This document shows, in pieces, positions 16,193 to 24,737 of a DNA stretch of 64,000 nt. The number at the start of each line of letters is the position of its first letter. Within the stretch, counting starts at the first letter, position 1. The notes beneath the pieces are model-generated. The model saw only the letters and a list, made by a program, of their open reading frames with translations, was not told the origin of the DNA and made no database searches. The position numbers and the translations under genes were made by a program. The stretch comes from Hyphomonadaceae bacterium (GTDB taxonomy: Bacteria > Pseudomonadota > Alphaproteobacteria > Caulobacterales > Aquidulcibacteraceae), in contig JAHBYF010000006.1 in assembly GCA_019636095.1 (NCBI GenBank), positions 162,034 to 226,033 on the forward strand, given 5' to 3'.

Positions 16193-16834
16193 ATGAACGA
16201 ACCTCAGCCCGCCGCCCCGACGCCACGCTGGCGAAGGCGTGCGGAAGCGCGTCCAGAGGAAATTCTGGACGCGGCGCTTGAGGAGTTCAGCGCCCGCGGG
16301 TTCGACGCCGCCCGGATGGAAGACATAGCCAAGCGCGCTGGTCTCTCGAAAGCTGCTATCTATCTCTACTTCCCGAGCAAGGTCGCGTTGTTGGAGGCCT
16401 TGATTGAAGCGAGGGTCGGGCCTTTGGCTCGGGGGGTTCAGACCCTCTCCGCCTCAGGCATGTCCGATCCGCTGACCGCACTTCGCATGATGGCGACAAT
16501 GGCGGCGCATCGATTAGGCGAACCTGGTTTGCTAGCAGTGCCCCGCCTGGTCATCGGCATCTCCGGCCGCTTCCCCGAAATCGCAAAATACTACCGCGAG
16601 CAAGTCGTCGAAAAAGCGCGCAGGGCGCTGGAAAGCCTGATCGCGGCGGCCATGGCGAAAGGCCAGATCCGGCGCGCCGACAAGAACGCCATTGTGCGCG
16701 CCTTTATCGGGCCGCTCTTCTTCGAGGCGATGTGGACGCATGTCTTAGGCGGCGAAACCGCTCTCAATGATCCGCAAAAGCTGATCGAACAACAGTTCGA
16801 TGTCCTGCTCGCTGGGCTGGAGCCACGCGCATGA
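16193..16834 (+). CDS. TetR-family regulator of an efflux operon
   Basis: This 213-residue protein has a clear TetR HTH (about residues 20-66, with MEDIAKRAGLSKAAIYLYFPSK) and a TetR_C-like helical half. It is the first gene of a four-gene operon and overlaps the next by ATGA. The predicted -10 box ends only six bases before the ATG and there is no ribosome site between, so the mRNA is probably leaderless. It likely represses its own exporter operon through the palindrome upstream. Confidence 0.92.
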   Translation: MNEPQPAAPTPRWRRRAEARPEEILDAALEEFSARGFDAARMEDIAKRAGLSKAAIYLYFPSKVALLEALIEARVGPLARGVQTLSASGMSDPLTALRMMATMAAHRLGEPGLLAVPRLVIGISGRFPEIAKYYREQVVEKARRALESLIAAAMAKGQIRRADKNAIVRAFIGPLFFEAMWTHVLGGETALNDPQKLIEQQFDVLLAGLEPRA

Positions 16835-17658
16835 AGCGCCTTTTGATCCTTTCCTTCGCTCTCCTCGCCGTCGCTTGCGGTCGTCAGACGTCAAACGTGC
16901 TGCAGGGGTATGGCGAGGGTGATTACATCTATCTCTCTAGCCAAGACGCTGGCGTCGTCGGCGAGCTGTTCGTGCGCGAGGGCGACGCCGTCGAAGCCGG
17001 CGCTCGCGTGTTCCGGCTTGATCCCGATCGCTTAAGCTACGGCGCAGAAAGCGCGCAGGCGCAGCGCGCCGCAGCTGCCGCCGCGGTCCGCACTGCCCAG
17101 GCCCAAGCAACCTTGGCGCAACGCAATTACGCCCGCAGTGCCCAGCTTGCGGATCGCGGCTTCTATTCGCGCGCTCGGCTGGACGCCGATCGCGCTTCAC
17201 TCGATGTGGCGAACGCACAACTCGCCCAAGCGCGCCGGCAGGCGACCGCAGCTGGCGCTGAGACCGGCCTGGCGCAGGAGCGGCTTGAAGAACTGGCAGG
17301 CACGGCGCCGCTCGCGGGCACGATCCAGCAGATTTTCCATCGCCAAGGCGAGGTTGTCGCGGCGGGCCAACCGATCGCATCACTGCTGGCGCCTTCGAAC
17401 ATGAAAGTGCGCTTCTTTGCGCCCGAGGCCATGTTGGCGCAGCTACCCGTGGGGGCCCGCGTCATGGTCAGCTGCGATGGTTGCGCACAACCGGTTGAAG
17501 CGCATGTCAGCTTTGTCGCGACCGAACCGCAATTCACGCCACCAGTGATCTACTCACTCGATCAACGTGAGAAGCTAGTGTTTCTTGTTGAGGCGCGCTT
17601 CGACGGCGCGACGCCGATCCGGCCTGGTATGCCTGTGGACGTGCAGGTCGCCGAATGA
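16831..17658 (+). CDS. HlyD-family periplasmic adaptor lipoprotein
   Basis: The 275-residue protein has a lipoprotein signal (ALLAVACG, lipid Cys at residue 16), then a barrel-sandwich biotinyl-like half, a coiled-coil hairpin rich in Ala/Gln/Arg (about residues 70-150) and the second half plus a beta-barrel. It resembles YbhG/YhiI-type membrane fusion proteins paired with ABC-2 exporters. It overlaps both neighbours by four bases and would link the inner-membrane transporter to an outer-membrane channel encoded elsewhere. Confidence 0.9.
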   Translation: MKRLLILSFALLAVACGRQTSNVLQGYGEGDYIYLSSQDAGVVGELFVREGDAVEAGARVFRLDPDRLSYGAESAQAQRAAAAAAVRTAQAQATLAQRNYARSAQLADRGFYSRARLDADRASLDVANAQLAQARRQATAAGAETGLAQERLEELAGTAPLAGTIQQIFHRQGEVVAAGQPIASLLAPSNMKVRFFAPEAMLAQLPVGARVMVSCDGCAQPVEAHVSFVATEPQFTPPVIYSLDQREKLVFLVEARFDGATPIRPGMPVDVQVAE

Positions 17659-18581
17659 GCGACACCGTGATCGACGTGCGGGGGCTGACCAAGCGCTTCG
17701 GTGATCGCACCGTCGTGGATCATTTCGATCTACAAGTGCCGCGTGGCGCTATCTATGGCTTTCTCGGTCCCAATGGCTCGGGCAAGACGACGACGATCCG
17801 CATGGTGTGCGGGTTGCTGAAGCCGGAGAGCGGCGACGGCGAAGTGCTGGGCTTCGATGTGCTGCGTGAAAGCCTGAAGATCAAAGAGCGCGTCGGCTAC
17901 ATGACGCAGAGATTCTCTCTCTATGAAGATCTCTCGATCCGAGAAAATCTGGAATTCATCTCGCGGCTCTATGGGCTCGACCGGCGCGCCGAGCGCGTTG
18001 ATGCGTCGCTCGCGGATCTTGGTTTGATTGAACGCCAAGGCCAACTCGCCGGAAAGCTCTCTGGCGGCTGGAAACAACGCCTAGCTCTTGCCGCTTGCAT
18101 GATCCACGAGCCGGAGTTGCTGCTGCTTGACGAACCAACCGCGGGCGTCGATCCAAAAGCGCGTCGCGATTTTTGGGACGCGATCCGCCGCTACTCGGCA
18201 CAAGGCGTCACAACGCTTGTAAGCACGCATTATATGGACGAAGCCGTCCAGTGCGATTCAATTGCCTACATCGCGTACGGCAAGAAGCTGATCGACTCCC
18301 CGACTGCGGACATCCCCAAGCAGATCGGTCTCTACGGCTGGCGTGTGGCTGGGCGGCCGCTCATGCGCGCGCAAGAGTTGCTGGAGCAATCACCAGGCGT
18401 CGAACTCGTTGCGCGCTTCGGCGCCGAAATTCATGCTTGCGGCAAAGGCCCAGCAGCACTTGAGCGCGCCGTGCGTGCTGTGAAAGCGGCCGAACCTCAC
18501 GTCGAAATTGCGCCTATCGAAGCGGGATTTGAGGAGATATTCATCTACCTGATGTCCGGCGCGATGGACAATTTCCAATGA
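17655..18581 (+). CDS. ABC transporter ATP-binding protein
   Basis: A single nucleotide-binding domain of 308 residues: Walker A GPNGSGKT (38-45), Q-loop YMTQ, signature LSGGWKQR, Walker B LLLLDEP and the H-loop STH. The C-terminal extension is typical for ABC-2 type exporters such as YbhF/drug exporters. It powers the permease encoded next, with the HlyD protein as adaptor. Substrate unknown, possibly a drug or lipid-like compound. Confidence 0.95.
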   Translation: MSDTVIDVRGLTKRFGDRTVVDHFDLQVPRGAIYGFLGPNGSGKTTTIRMVCGLLKPESGDGEVLGFDVLRESLKIKERVGYMTQRFSLYEDLSIRENLEFISRLYGLDRRAERVDASLADLGLIERQGQLAGKLSGGWKQRLALAACMIHEPELLLLDEPTAGVDPKARRDFWDAIRRYSAQGVTTLVSTHYMDEAVQCDSIAYIAYGKKLIDSPTADIPKQIGLYGWRVAGRPLMRAQELLEQSPGVELVARFGAEIHACGKGPAALERAVRAVKAAEPHVEIAPIEAGFEEIFIYLMSGAMDNFQ

Positions 18582-19747
18582 CGACAGCACCGCGCGCCTC
18601 CCCGTTCTCGGCCTTGTTCGATCTATCTTGGGCGCGTGTCTTTGCGGTGTTTCTAAAAGAACTGGTGCAGATGCGCCGCGACCGGCCGACGTTCGCGATT
18701 ATGATCATGATGCCGGTAATGCAGCTCGTTCTTTTCGGCTACGCGATCAACACCGACCCGCGCCATTTGCCTGCGGTGGTTGAGATGCGCGAAGACGGGC
18801 CCATGACGCGTGCATTTCTGGCCTCGCTCACGCAGTCGACTTACGTGGACATCGTCGCGGTCACTCATCGCGCTGAAGACGGCGAAGCGATGATCCGCGC
18901 TGGGCAGGCAACATTCTTGATTTCTATCCCGGAGGGCTTCGAGCGCCGCCTCGTGCGCGGCGAACGGCCACAGATTCTCATTGCGGCTGACGCAAGCGAC
19001 CCTGTCGCCGCTGGCGGTGCGCTCGCCGCGGTTCAGCAAGTGGCGGCACAAGCATTTGCACCGGAATTCCAAGGCTCCTTGGCATTTCTGGCGCCGGCCC
19101 CACCGCCCTACGAGATCGTCGTGCATCGGCGCTACAACCCGGCCGGCGTCACATCATTCAACATTGTGCCGGCGCTGCTCGGCGTCATCCTGACCATGAC
19201 AATGGTCATGATCACGTCGATCGCGCTTACGCGCGAGACCGAACGCGGCACGATGGAAAACCTGCTGGCGACGCCGGTGCGGCCGGCTGAAGTGATGATC
19301 GGCAAGACCACGCCCTATGTGTTCGTTGGCGCGATCCAAGTTGCAATCGTCCTGATCGTCGCAACGCTTTTGTTCCAAATTCCATTCACCGGCTCGTTCC
19401 TGGCGTTTCTGATTGCGGTGACGCTCTTCATTCTCGCCAACTTGATGTTGGGTTACCTCATATCCACCGTCGCCCGCACGCAGATGCAGGCAATGCAGAT
19501 GACCTTCTTCATCTTTCTGCCCTCAATCTTATTGTCGGGCTTCATGTTTCCGTTCCGCGCCATGCCGGCCTGGGCGCAAGTGATTGGCGAGGCGCTGCCA
19601 ATCACACACTTCTTGCGCATCGTGCGAGAGATTGTCCTGAAAGGTGCAGGCCTGCCGGACGTCATCGGCGACTTGTGGCCACTGACCGTCATCTTGTTGG
19701 TGTTAGCAACACTCGCCTTGCTGCGCTTCCGACGAACGCTGGACTAG
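18578..19747 (+). CDS. ABC-2 type transporter permease
   Basis: This 389-residue membrane protein has one N-terminal helix (about 38-58), a large periplasmic loop, and five further helices from about residue 195 onward, the layout of YbhS/YbhR-type permeases. The conserved segment ETERGTMENLLATPVRPAEVMIGK is typical of the ABC-2 family. It is the last gene of the operon and ends four bases from a convergent gene. Confidence 0.93.
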   Translation: MTTAPRASPFSALFDLSWARVFAVFLKELVQMRRDRPTFAIMIMMPVMQLVLFGYAINTDPRHLPAVVEMREDGPMTRAFLASLTQSTYVDIVAVTHRAEDGEAMIRAGQATFLISIPEGFERRLVRGERPQILIAADASDPVAAGGALAAVQQVAAQAFAPEFQGSLAFLAPAPPPYEIVVHRRYNPAGVTSFNIVPALLGVILTMTMVMITSIALTRETERGTMENLLATPVRPAEVMIGKTTPYVFVGAIQVAIVLIVATLLFQIPFTGSFLAFLIAVTLFILANLMLGYLISTVARTQMQAMQMTFFIFLPSILLSGFMFPFRAMPAWAQVIGEALPITHFLRIVREIVLKGAGLPDVIGDLWPLTVILLVLATLALLRFRRTLD

Positions 19748-19751
19748 GCGT

Positions 19752-21128
19752 CTAACCAGCACACGCCAGATCAGCCGACACTGCGGCGCCGATCGCCGCG
19801 AAGAGTGCCGCCCCGATGCTCTCGTTGTCACCTTCGCGCGCAAGCTTTGTCAGAGCGTCCATAACGGACACAACTTCAGGAAGCTCGCGCAGTGGGGAAG
19901 CAACAGCGATCACTCCCGCAGCAGGGTCTGCTTCACGCCATTCGTCCGACGCGGTCAACGCTTCGTGCAACTTCTCGCCTGGCCGGAGACCGGTATAGGC
20001 AATCTTCACATCAATGTCGGGGCGCAGGCCTTCGAGCCGGATGACTTCACGTGCGAGCTCGACGACCGGAAGAGCCTCCCCCATCTCGATGACAAGGACG
20101 CAGCCGCGCGCCTCACCATTCAGACCTACGGCAGCCGCCTGCAACAGAGCGTCAGCGGCTTGAGGAATCGTCAGGAAGTAGCGGGTGACGGCGGGATCGG
20201 TGACCGTTAGCGGAGCGCCGCGAGCAAGTTGATCTTCGAAAATCGGCGTCACTGAGCCGGCCGAGCCCAACACATTCCCAAGCCGCACCGGAATGGCGCG
20301 TTTGTCGTCCTGGCGATCAAGCGCTTGGCAGTAGATCTCGCCAAGGCGTTTGGACGCCCCCATCAAACCCTGCGGATCCACCGCCTTGTCAGTCGACACG
20401 AAGATCAAGTCCGCGCCGACATTGCGCGCCGCCTCCGCGACATTCTTCAGGCCGAGTGCGTTCGTGAGCACGCCTTCGCTCGGGAACGCCTCCACCATCG
20501 GCACTTGCTTCAGCGCTGCAGTGTGAAAGACGATCTCAGGCCGTTCGATCGCAAACCATCGCGCCACCGCGCGTTCGTCGCGAATGTCGGCAAGGACTGG
20601 CGTAGCGTCGGGCAGTTCGAGGCCGATCCGATAGAGGTTATGCTCGGAGCTATCCAACAAGCTCAGCCGCGCGGGCGCGAGCGTCGCGATCCGGCGCGCG
20701 AGTTCTCCGCCGATCGAGCCGCCACCGCCGGTGATGAGGACACGCTTACCCGCCACGACGTCTGCGATCCGCGCGAAGTCCACGTCGCCAAGAGGGCGTC
20801 CGATGACGTCTTCCAAACGCAGGCGACGCAGCCCGTCGCCGATCAGCAAGCAGCAGCGCAAGCCAGCGTCTGCCGCACGCGTCAGCACAGCGCGCTTTGC
20901 GGCCCCGTCAGCGGGGGGGTCAACCAGGACAAGCCACGCGCCTTCAACCCGTGGCAAATCGAGCGCATCCCAGATCGGCGCGCGGGCCAGCAAGGGCGCC
21001 GGCGCATCTCCCGGGCCTATCAAGACCACGCCGTGCAAGCGCAAGCCCGCCGGCGCCCAGGCGGCGCGCGCGTGCCAAGCTTGGTCCACGGCCTGGGCCG
21101 ACCCCACCAGGATCGCGTCTTGGATCAT
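19752..21128 (-). CDS. FlaA1/CapD-like nucleoside-diphosphate-sugar dehydratase/epimerase, short form
   Basis: The 458-residue protein has a C-terminal extended SDR domain: Rossmann motif ITGGGGSIGGELARR, DxSEHNLY, and the catalytic segment STDKAVDPQGLMGASKRLGE, then GEKLHEAL. These mark the UDP-GlcNAc 4,6-dehydratase/epimerase group used for surface polysaccharides. The family's usual long members (about 600 residues) carry four N-terminal membrane helices; here only a Rossmann-like part remains, so it would be soluble. No other polysaccharide genes are adjacent. Confidence 0.85.
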   Translation of the reverse strand: MIQDAILVGSAQAVDQAWHARAAWAPAGLRLHGVVLIGPGDAPAPLLARAPIWDALDLPRVEGAWLVLVDPPADGAAKRAVLTRAADAGLRCCLLIGDGLRRLRLEDVIGRPLGDVDFARIADVVAGKRVLITGGGGSIGGELARRIATLAPARLSLLDSSEHNLYRIGLELPDATPVLADIRDERAVARWFAIERPEIVFHTAALKQVPMVEAFPSEGVLTNALGLKNVAEAARNVGADLIFVSTDKAVDPQGLMGASKRLGEIYCQALDRQDDKRAIPVRLGNVLGSAGSVTPIFEDQLARGAPLTVTDPAVTRYFLTIPQAADALLQAAAVGLNGEARGCVLVIEMGEALPVVELAREVIRLEGLRPDIDVKIAYTGLRPGEKLHEALTASDEWREADPAAGVIAVASPLRELPEVVSVMDALTKLAREGDNESIGAALFAAIGAAVSADLACAG

Positions 21129-21274
21129 CCCCTCACACCCGGCGAATTACTCGCTACACTAGTGCAGAGATCACAGACGCCTGTCCATGGCATTTGCCAA
21201 GTTTCTCCATAACAACTCGATGATGCCAACGAACCAGGCAGGCCAATCCGTCGCTCGATTACGAAACGGATACG

Positions 21275-22054
21275 TCAGGCAGGGATGGGCGCCGCGCCAT
21301 TGCTAGCGGCGACCTCGAGGGGCCGATCCAAAGTCTCCCCCTCGATTCGAACCTGCCCGCCCGCTGCTTCGACCAGGGCGCATCCGGCAGCAACATCCCA
21401 GATCATGGAGCCAGATTCCCGATAGGCCTCCGCGCGACCAGCGGCGACATAGGCAAGCGCCGTTGCAGCCGAGCCTATCATGCGCACCTTCTGCCAAGTG
21501 CGTAGCCGCTCATCGAAGGCCCGCATCGATTCATCGCTCGCTCTCGACGGCACGCCGGTCTGCAGAATGCCTTTCGCGGGATTTTCGATGGGGGACACCC
21601 GCATTGTGGCGCCATTCATCCAAGCGCCATGCCCAATGATCCCAGTAAAGCGCTCACGCGTGACAAAGCAATCGACGACGCCAAGTATCGGCTTACCCTG
21701 ATCCAGCAACGCGATCGACACGGCGCAGTGGGGATACCCGCGTAGATAGTTCACGCTGCCATCGAGCGGATCGATGGCCCAGACAAAGCGGTCACCGCGC
21801 TGCAGCGAACGCGTCCACCCCGCCTCCTCCGAGATGATGGGGTAGTCGCTCTCGCGCTGGATAGCGGTGAGCACGATCTCCTCGGCATGCTTGTCGCCGC
21901 CAATTTTTACTTCGCGGCCTTGCACGTCCTCGATCACGCCCCATTGGGCGCGGTTGGCCTGCAACGCCTCCCCGGCTGCGGCTGCCGCCCGGTCGGCCAG
22001 TTCCAATAAGGCTTTGAGATCGTTCACATGCCCCTGATAGCTCGCGCGCGGCAC
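21275..22054 (-). CDS. Inositol monophosphatase family protein
   Basis: This 259-residue enzyme shows the metal motifs EE (SEEAGW), DPLDGSVNYLRG and WDVAAGCALVEAAGG of the inositol monophosphatase/CysQ superfamily, which dephosphorylates inositol phosphate or 3'-phosphoadenylates using Mg2+. The listed start is GTG at 22054 without a clear ribosome site; a GTG nine codons later is an alternative. It is a monocistronic gene between the dehydratase and the divergent coiled-coil membrane gene. Confidence 0.88.
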   Translation of the reverse strand: MPRASYQGHVNDLKALLELADRAAAAAGEALQANRAQWGVIEDVQGREVKIGGDKHAEEIVLTAIQRESDYPIISEEAGWTRSLQRGDRFVWAIDPLDGSVNYLRGYPHCAVSIALLDQGKPILGVVDCFVTRERFTGIIGHGAWMNGATMRVSPIENPAKGILQTGVPSRASDESMRAFDERLRTWQKVRMIGSAATALAYVAAGRAEAYRESGSMIWDVAAGCALVEAAGGQVRIEGETLDRPLEVAASNGAAPIPA

Positions 22055-22104
22055 TTGGAGAAGCGCTCTATCCGCGCTTTAGTGGCGGGAGGGAGCGGGC
22101 TGAG

Positions 22105-23487
22105 ATGGATGGAGGGCAGACGAAGCCCAACGCCGAACGCCCTGCGGTCAAGCTACCGCAGGGTCTAAGCGCGTCTGCTCTCGATCGAAAATTGAACATC
22201 CGCAAGCGCGCACGCGAGGATGCAGGACGCAACCTCCCCCGCCATGACGCAGAAGACCTCTCGGAAGTCGAGAAGGCAGTGATTGAGGCGGTCGCGAGGG
22301 AGCGGGAACGGATTGATCAGGCTCGCAACGACGCCAAGGCGGACGCCGAGCGCCGGCTTCGGACGCTCGCGCCGTCGCCACAGGACTTCGCCGGGCCGGC
22401 GCTCGATGCACGCCTGGCGTTGCGCCAAGCTTCGGGCCGGCTTGCCCACGACTGGGATGAGGCGTCAACGCGCGCCGCCGAAGCACGTTCGGAACTCGAA
22501 GCCTTCAAGCGCCAACATGACGTGCACCGCGCGGCGGTCTACCCGCGCTCCACGCTACTGCAAGCGGGCTTGCTCCTGTGTGCCGCTGTGTTCGAAGCAC
22601 TCTTCAGCGCCGCCCTTTTTGCTGAGGACGACGCACGCGGGCTGCTCGGCGGCGCCATCACGGCAGTCGGCCTCTCCGGCGCGAACGTAACGCTTGGCTT
22701 TCTCGCGGGCTTTCTCGGCTTGCGCTATGTGCAGCACCGCGCGCTGCCCATCAGAGCGCTAGGCTTCACGGCGTTTGCCTTCATCGGCGCGCTCGCTTTG
22801 ATGCTCAATCTGTTTGCAGCCGACTGGCGCGACCAATTAGCGGCCTTGAGTGGCCGCCAGCTTGATATGGGCTCGGACGCCAGCTTCCACCTGTGGTCGC
22901 TGTTGTCGCTAGATTCCCCGCAAGCAATCATCTTGCTGATGCTTGGCGCGGGCGTCTGGGTATTCGCTGCGTTGAAGGGCTATTCAGGCTTCGACGACCC
23001 CTATCCCGATTTTGGAAAGATGGATCGCGCTGCGAAATCGGCGTCAGATGCGTTGTCCGAATTCCGCGCTGACGCCCGGCTCGAATTAGAGGCGCCGATC
23101 AATGTCGCGCGCGATGCCCTGTCCGCACGCATGGAAAAGATGCGGGCTGAGTTCGAAGCGATGAACAAGGCGTTCGACGCCGCAGCCGCAAAGATGGAGG
23201 CGCTAGACGCCCAGGCGCGGGCGCTCGACGACGCCGCCGCCAGCGCAGTGTATCTATATCGCCAGGAAAACGCAGCGCACCGGACAAGCCCTGCGCCAGC
23301 CTACTTTAGCTCGCCACCGCCAGCAGCAGGACCTGCCCTTGACGCCCTGGCGACCGTCGCGGGAATGATCGACGATGCGCGTGCGCGTCTCGCTGAGGCG
23401 CAGGCACAGTCGGCGCTAGCGCTTGAAGGCTTGTTGAGCGAACTCGATGCCGCCACCAACCGGCACCACAGCGGCGGGCCAGCGTGA
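22105..23487 (+). CDS. Coiled-coil membrane protein of unknown function
   Basis: I do not recognise this 460-residue protein. Residues 1-145 are highly charged and Ala/Glu/Arg-rich, predicted to be coiled coil. A membrane part with four hydrophobic segments spans about residues 148-300. Residues 310-460 are again Ala/Glu-rich coiled coil with a short Pro/Ser break. There is no signal peptide, so both ends should face the cytoplasm. It overlaps by four bases the gene for an anchored vWA-like protein, so the two probably form one membrane complex. The layout recalls membrane-bound scaffolds or sensors of envelope stress. Confidence 0.75.
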   Translation: MDGGQTKPNAERPAVKLPQGLSASALDRKLNIRKRAREDAGRNLPRHDAEDLSEVEKAVIEAVARERERIDQARNDAKADAERRLRTLAPSPQDFAGPALDARLALRQASGRLAHDWDEASTRAAEARSELEAFKRQHDVHRAAVYPRSTLLQAGLLLCAAVFEALFSAALFAEDDARGLLGGAITAVGLSGANVTLGFLAGFLGLRYVQHRALPIRALGFTAFAFIGALALMLNLFAADWRDQLAALSGRQLDMGSDASFHLWSLLSLDSPQAIILLMLGAGVWVFAALKGYSGFDDPYPDFGKMDRAAKSASDALSEFRADARLELEAPINVARDALSARMEKMRAEFEAMNKAFDAAAAKMEALDAQARALDDAAASAVYLYRQENAAHRTSPAPAYFSSPPPAAGPALDALATVAGMIDDARARLAEAQAQSALALEGLLSELDAATNRHHSGGPA

Positions 23488-24274
23488 ACCGGCGTCGCGG
23501 CGCACGCAGTCGCAATGTGCTGGGCGCCGTCTTGATTGCTTTAGCACTGGTTGCGCTTGGCGGTCTTGCTGGCGCGGCGCTATGGCTGCGGGCGCCGCCA
23601 ACTGACGCGGCCACGCTTTGCCGAACGGATGTGCCGCTCGCCGCGCATACGATTGTTCTGGTCGATTCTACCGATCGCCTCGAAGCGCGACACCGGCGGA
23701 AGCTGCGCGCCGTGTTGGCGCAGGAACGGGCGCGGCTGTCTCAATACGAGCGGCTCACAATCATGCGCATCAATGTGAGGCGGCCGCAGGAGCCGACGAT
23801 CCTGTTCTCGCGGTGCTTACCGCAACCGCCAGAGCGAACCAATCCGTTGTTCGAAACGCGCGCATGGTGCAAGCAACGTGGGACGAGGAATTTGCACAGG
23901 CGCTAGAAAGCGCGCTGCGGAGCGCCGGATCCGGCGGCCCGCAACGCGCCTCACCGATTATCGCGGGGCTTCGCGCCGTGGCCGCCGATCCGGAGTTTGG
24001 AATCGAGATCCCGCGCCGGCGGCTTGTGCTCGTTTCCGATCTACTCGAGCACGATTCCCAAGGCTTCTCGCTCTACGTTTCGGGGGCGAACTATGCGGAT
24101 TGGCGTAGCTCCTCCCCGGCCGGGCCGCCCGACCTTTCTCGCGTAGATTTGCGGATCGTTCCGGTAGATCGGCCCGATCATGCCGAGCGACAGGCCTACG
24201 CCGCCGAGGCGTTTTGGCCCGCCTTCTTCGACGCGGCGGGGGCCCAAACCGTAAGCATGGACCCCGCACCGTGA
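23484..24274 (+). pseudogene. Membrane-anchored vWA-like protein gene with a single frameshift
   Basis: The first 125 or so codons encode an N-terminal anchor helix (VLIALALVALGGLAGAALWL) and the start of a von Willebrand A-like fold: the strand TIVLVDSTDRL with an acidic metal-type motif, then LTIMRINVRR. At about 23855-23865 the frame breaks; the rest continues in another frame (WDEEFAQALESALRSAG, RRLVLVSDLLEHDSQGFSLY) to a stop at 24272. A missing base in the GCGCGC run would restore one 263-residue protein. It may be a sequencing error, a real mutation or programmed slippage. It overlaps the coiled-coil membrane gene upstream. Confidence 0.75.
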
Positions 24275-24333
24275 TGCGCTGGCGTCCCGACTCACCTTAG
24301 AGTCCCGCCTCGATCGGATTTCGGAGGGGCGCT

Positions 24334-24681
24334 TTGAACACCTTCAACTGGCAGGGCGGCAGTGGCCGCTGGTTCGAATTTGAAATCGCACGCGCGCAGC
24401 GTGATTGGGATGCTGTTGGCGGCGTTTACATGTTCGTGAAGCCGCACGATCAGCCATCGCAAGACTGGGGTGGCCCGATCTGCGTGTATGCGGCGCAAAC
24501 GGCGGATTTCTCGGCGACGCTCAATCGTCATGACATGTGGCAAGCCGCAGAAAATCTCGGCGCGCGCGAAATCCATCTGCTGACGATCAAGGAACAACAA
24601 ACGCGCGAGCGCGTGTTGCGAGACATCCTTGAGGCCCAAGCGCCGATTTTGAACCGCAACATGCTTCGGCGCGTCGCCTAG
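24334..24681 (+). CDS. Degenerate GIY-YIG-like small protein
   Basis: The 115-residue protein has the order of elements of a GIY-YIG fold: GGVYMFV near residue 29, ICVYAAQTADF where YIG should be, TLNRHDMW, and RVLRDILEAQAPILNRN near the C-terminus. The YIG residues are replaced and the metal Glu position is uncertain, so nuclease activity is doubtful. It may bind nucleic acid or serve as a partner. A terminator follows the gene. Confidence 0.6.
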   Translation: MNTFNWQGGSGRWFEFEIARAQRDWDAVGGVYMFVKPHDQPSQDWGGPICVYAAQTADFSATLNRHDMWQAAENLGAREIHLLTIKEQQTRERVLRDILEAQAPILNRNMLRRVA

Positions 24682-24704
24682 TTTGTCGCGCACTAGCAAA
24701 GACA

Positions 24705-24737
24705 ATGGCGTCGCCCGCCCGCGGCGTCATTTTTCTT
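24705..24737 (+). terminator. Rho-independent terminator
   Basis: Ten-base arms (24705-24714 and 24721-24730) with two G-T wobble pairs and a six-base CCGCCC loop, followed by TTTTTCTT. It ends the small GIY-YIG-like gene and lies against the stop of the convergent phosphodiesterase gene. Confidence 0.7.
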
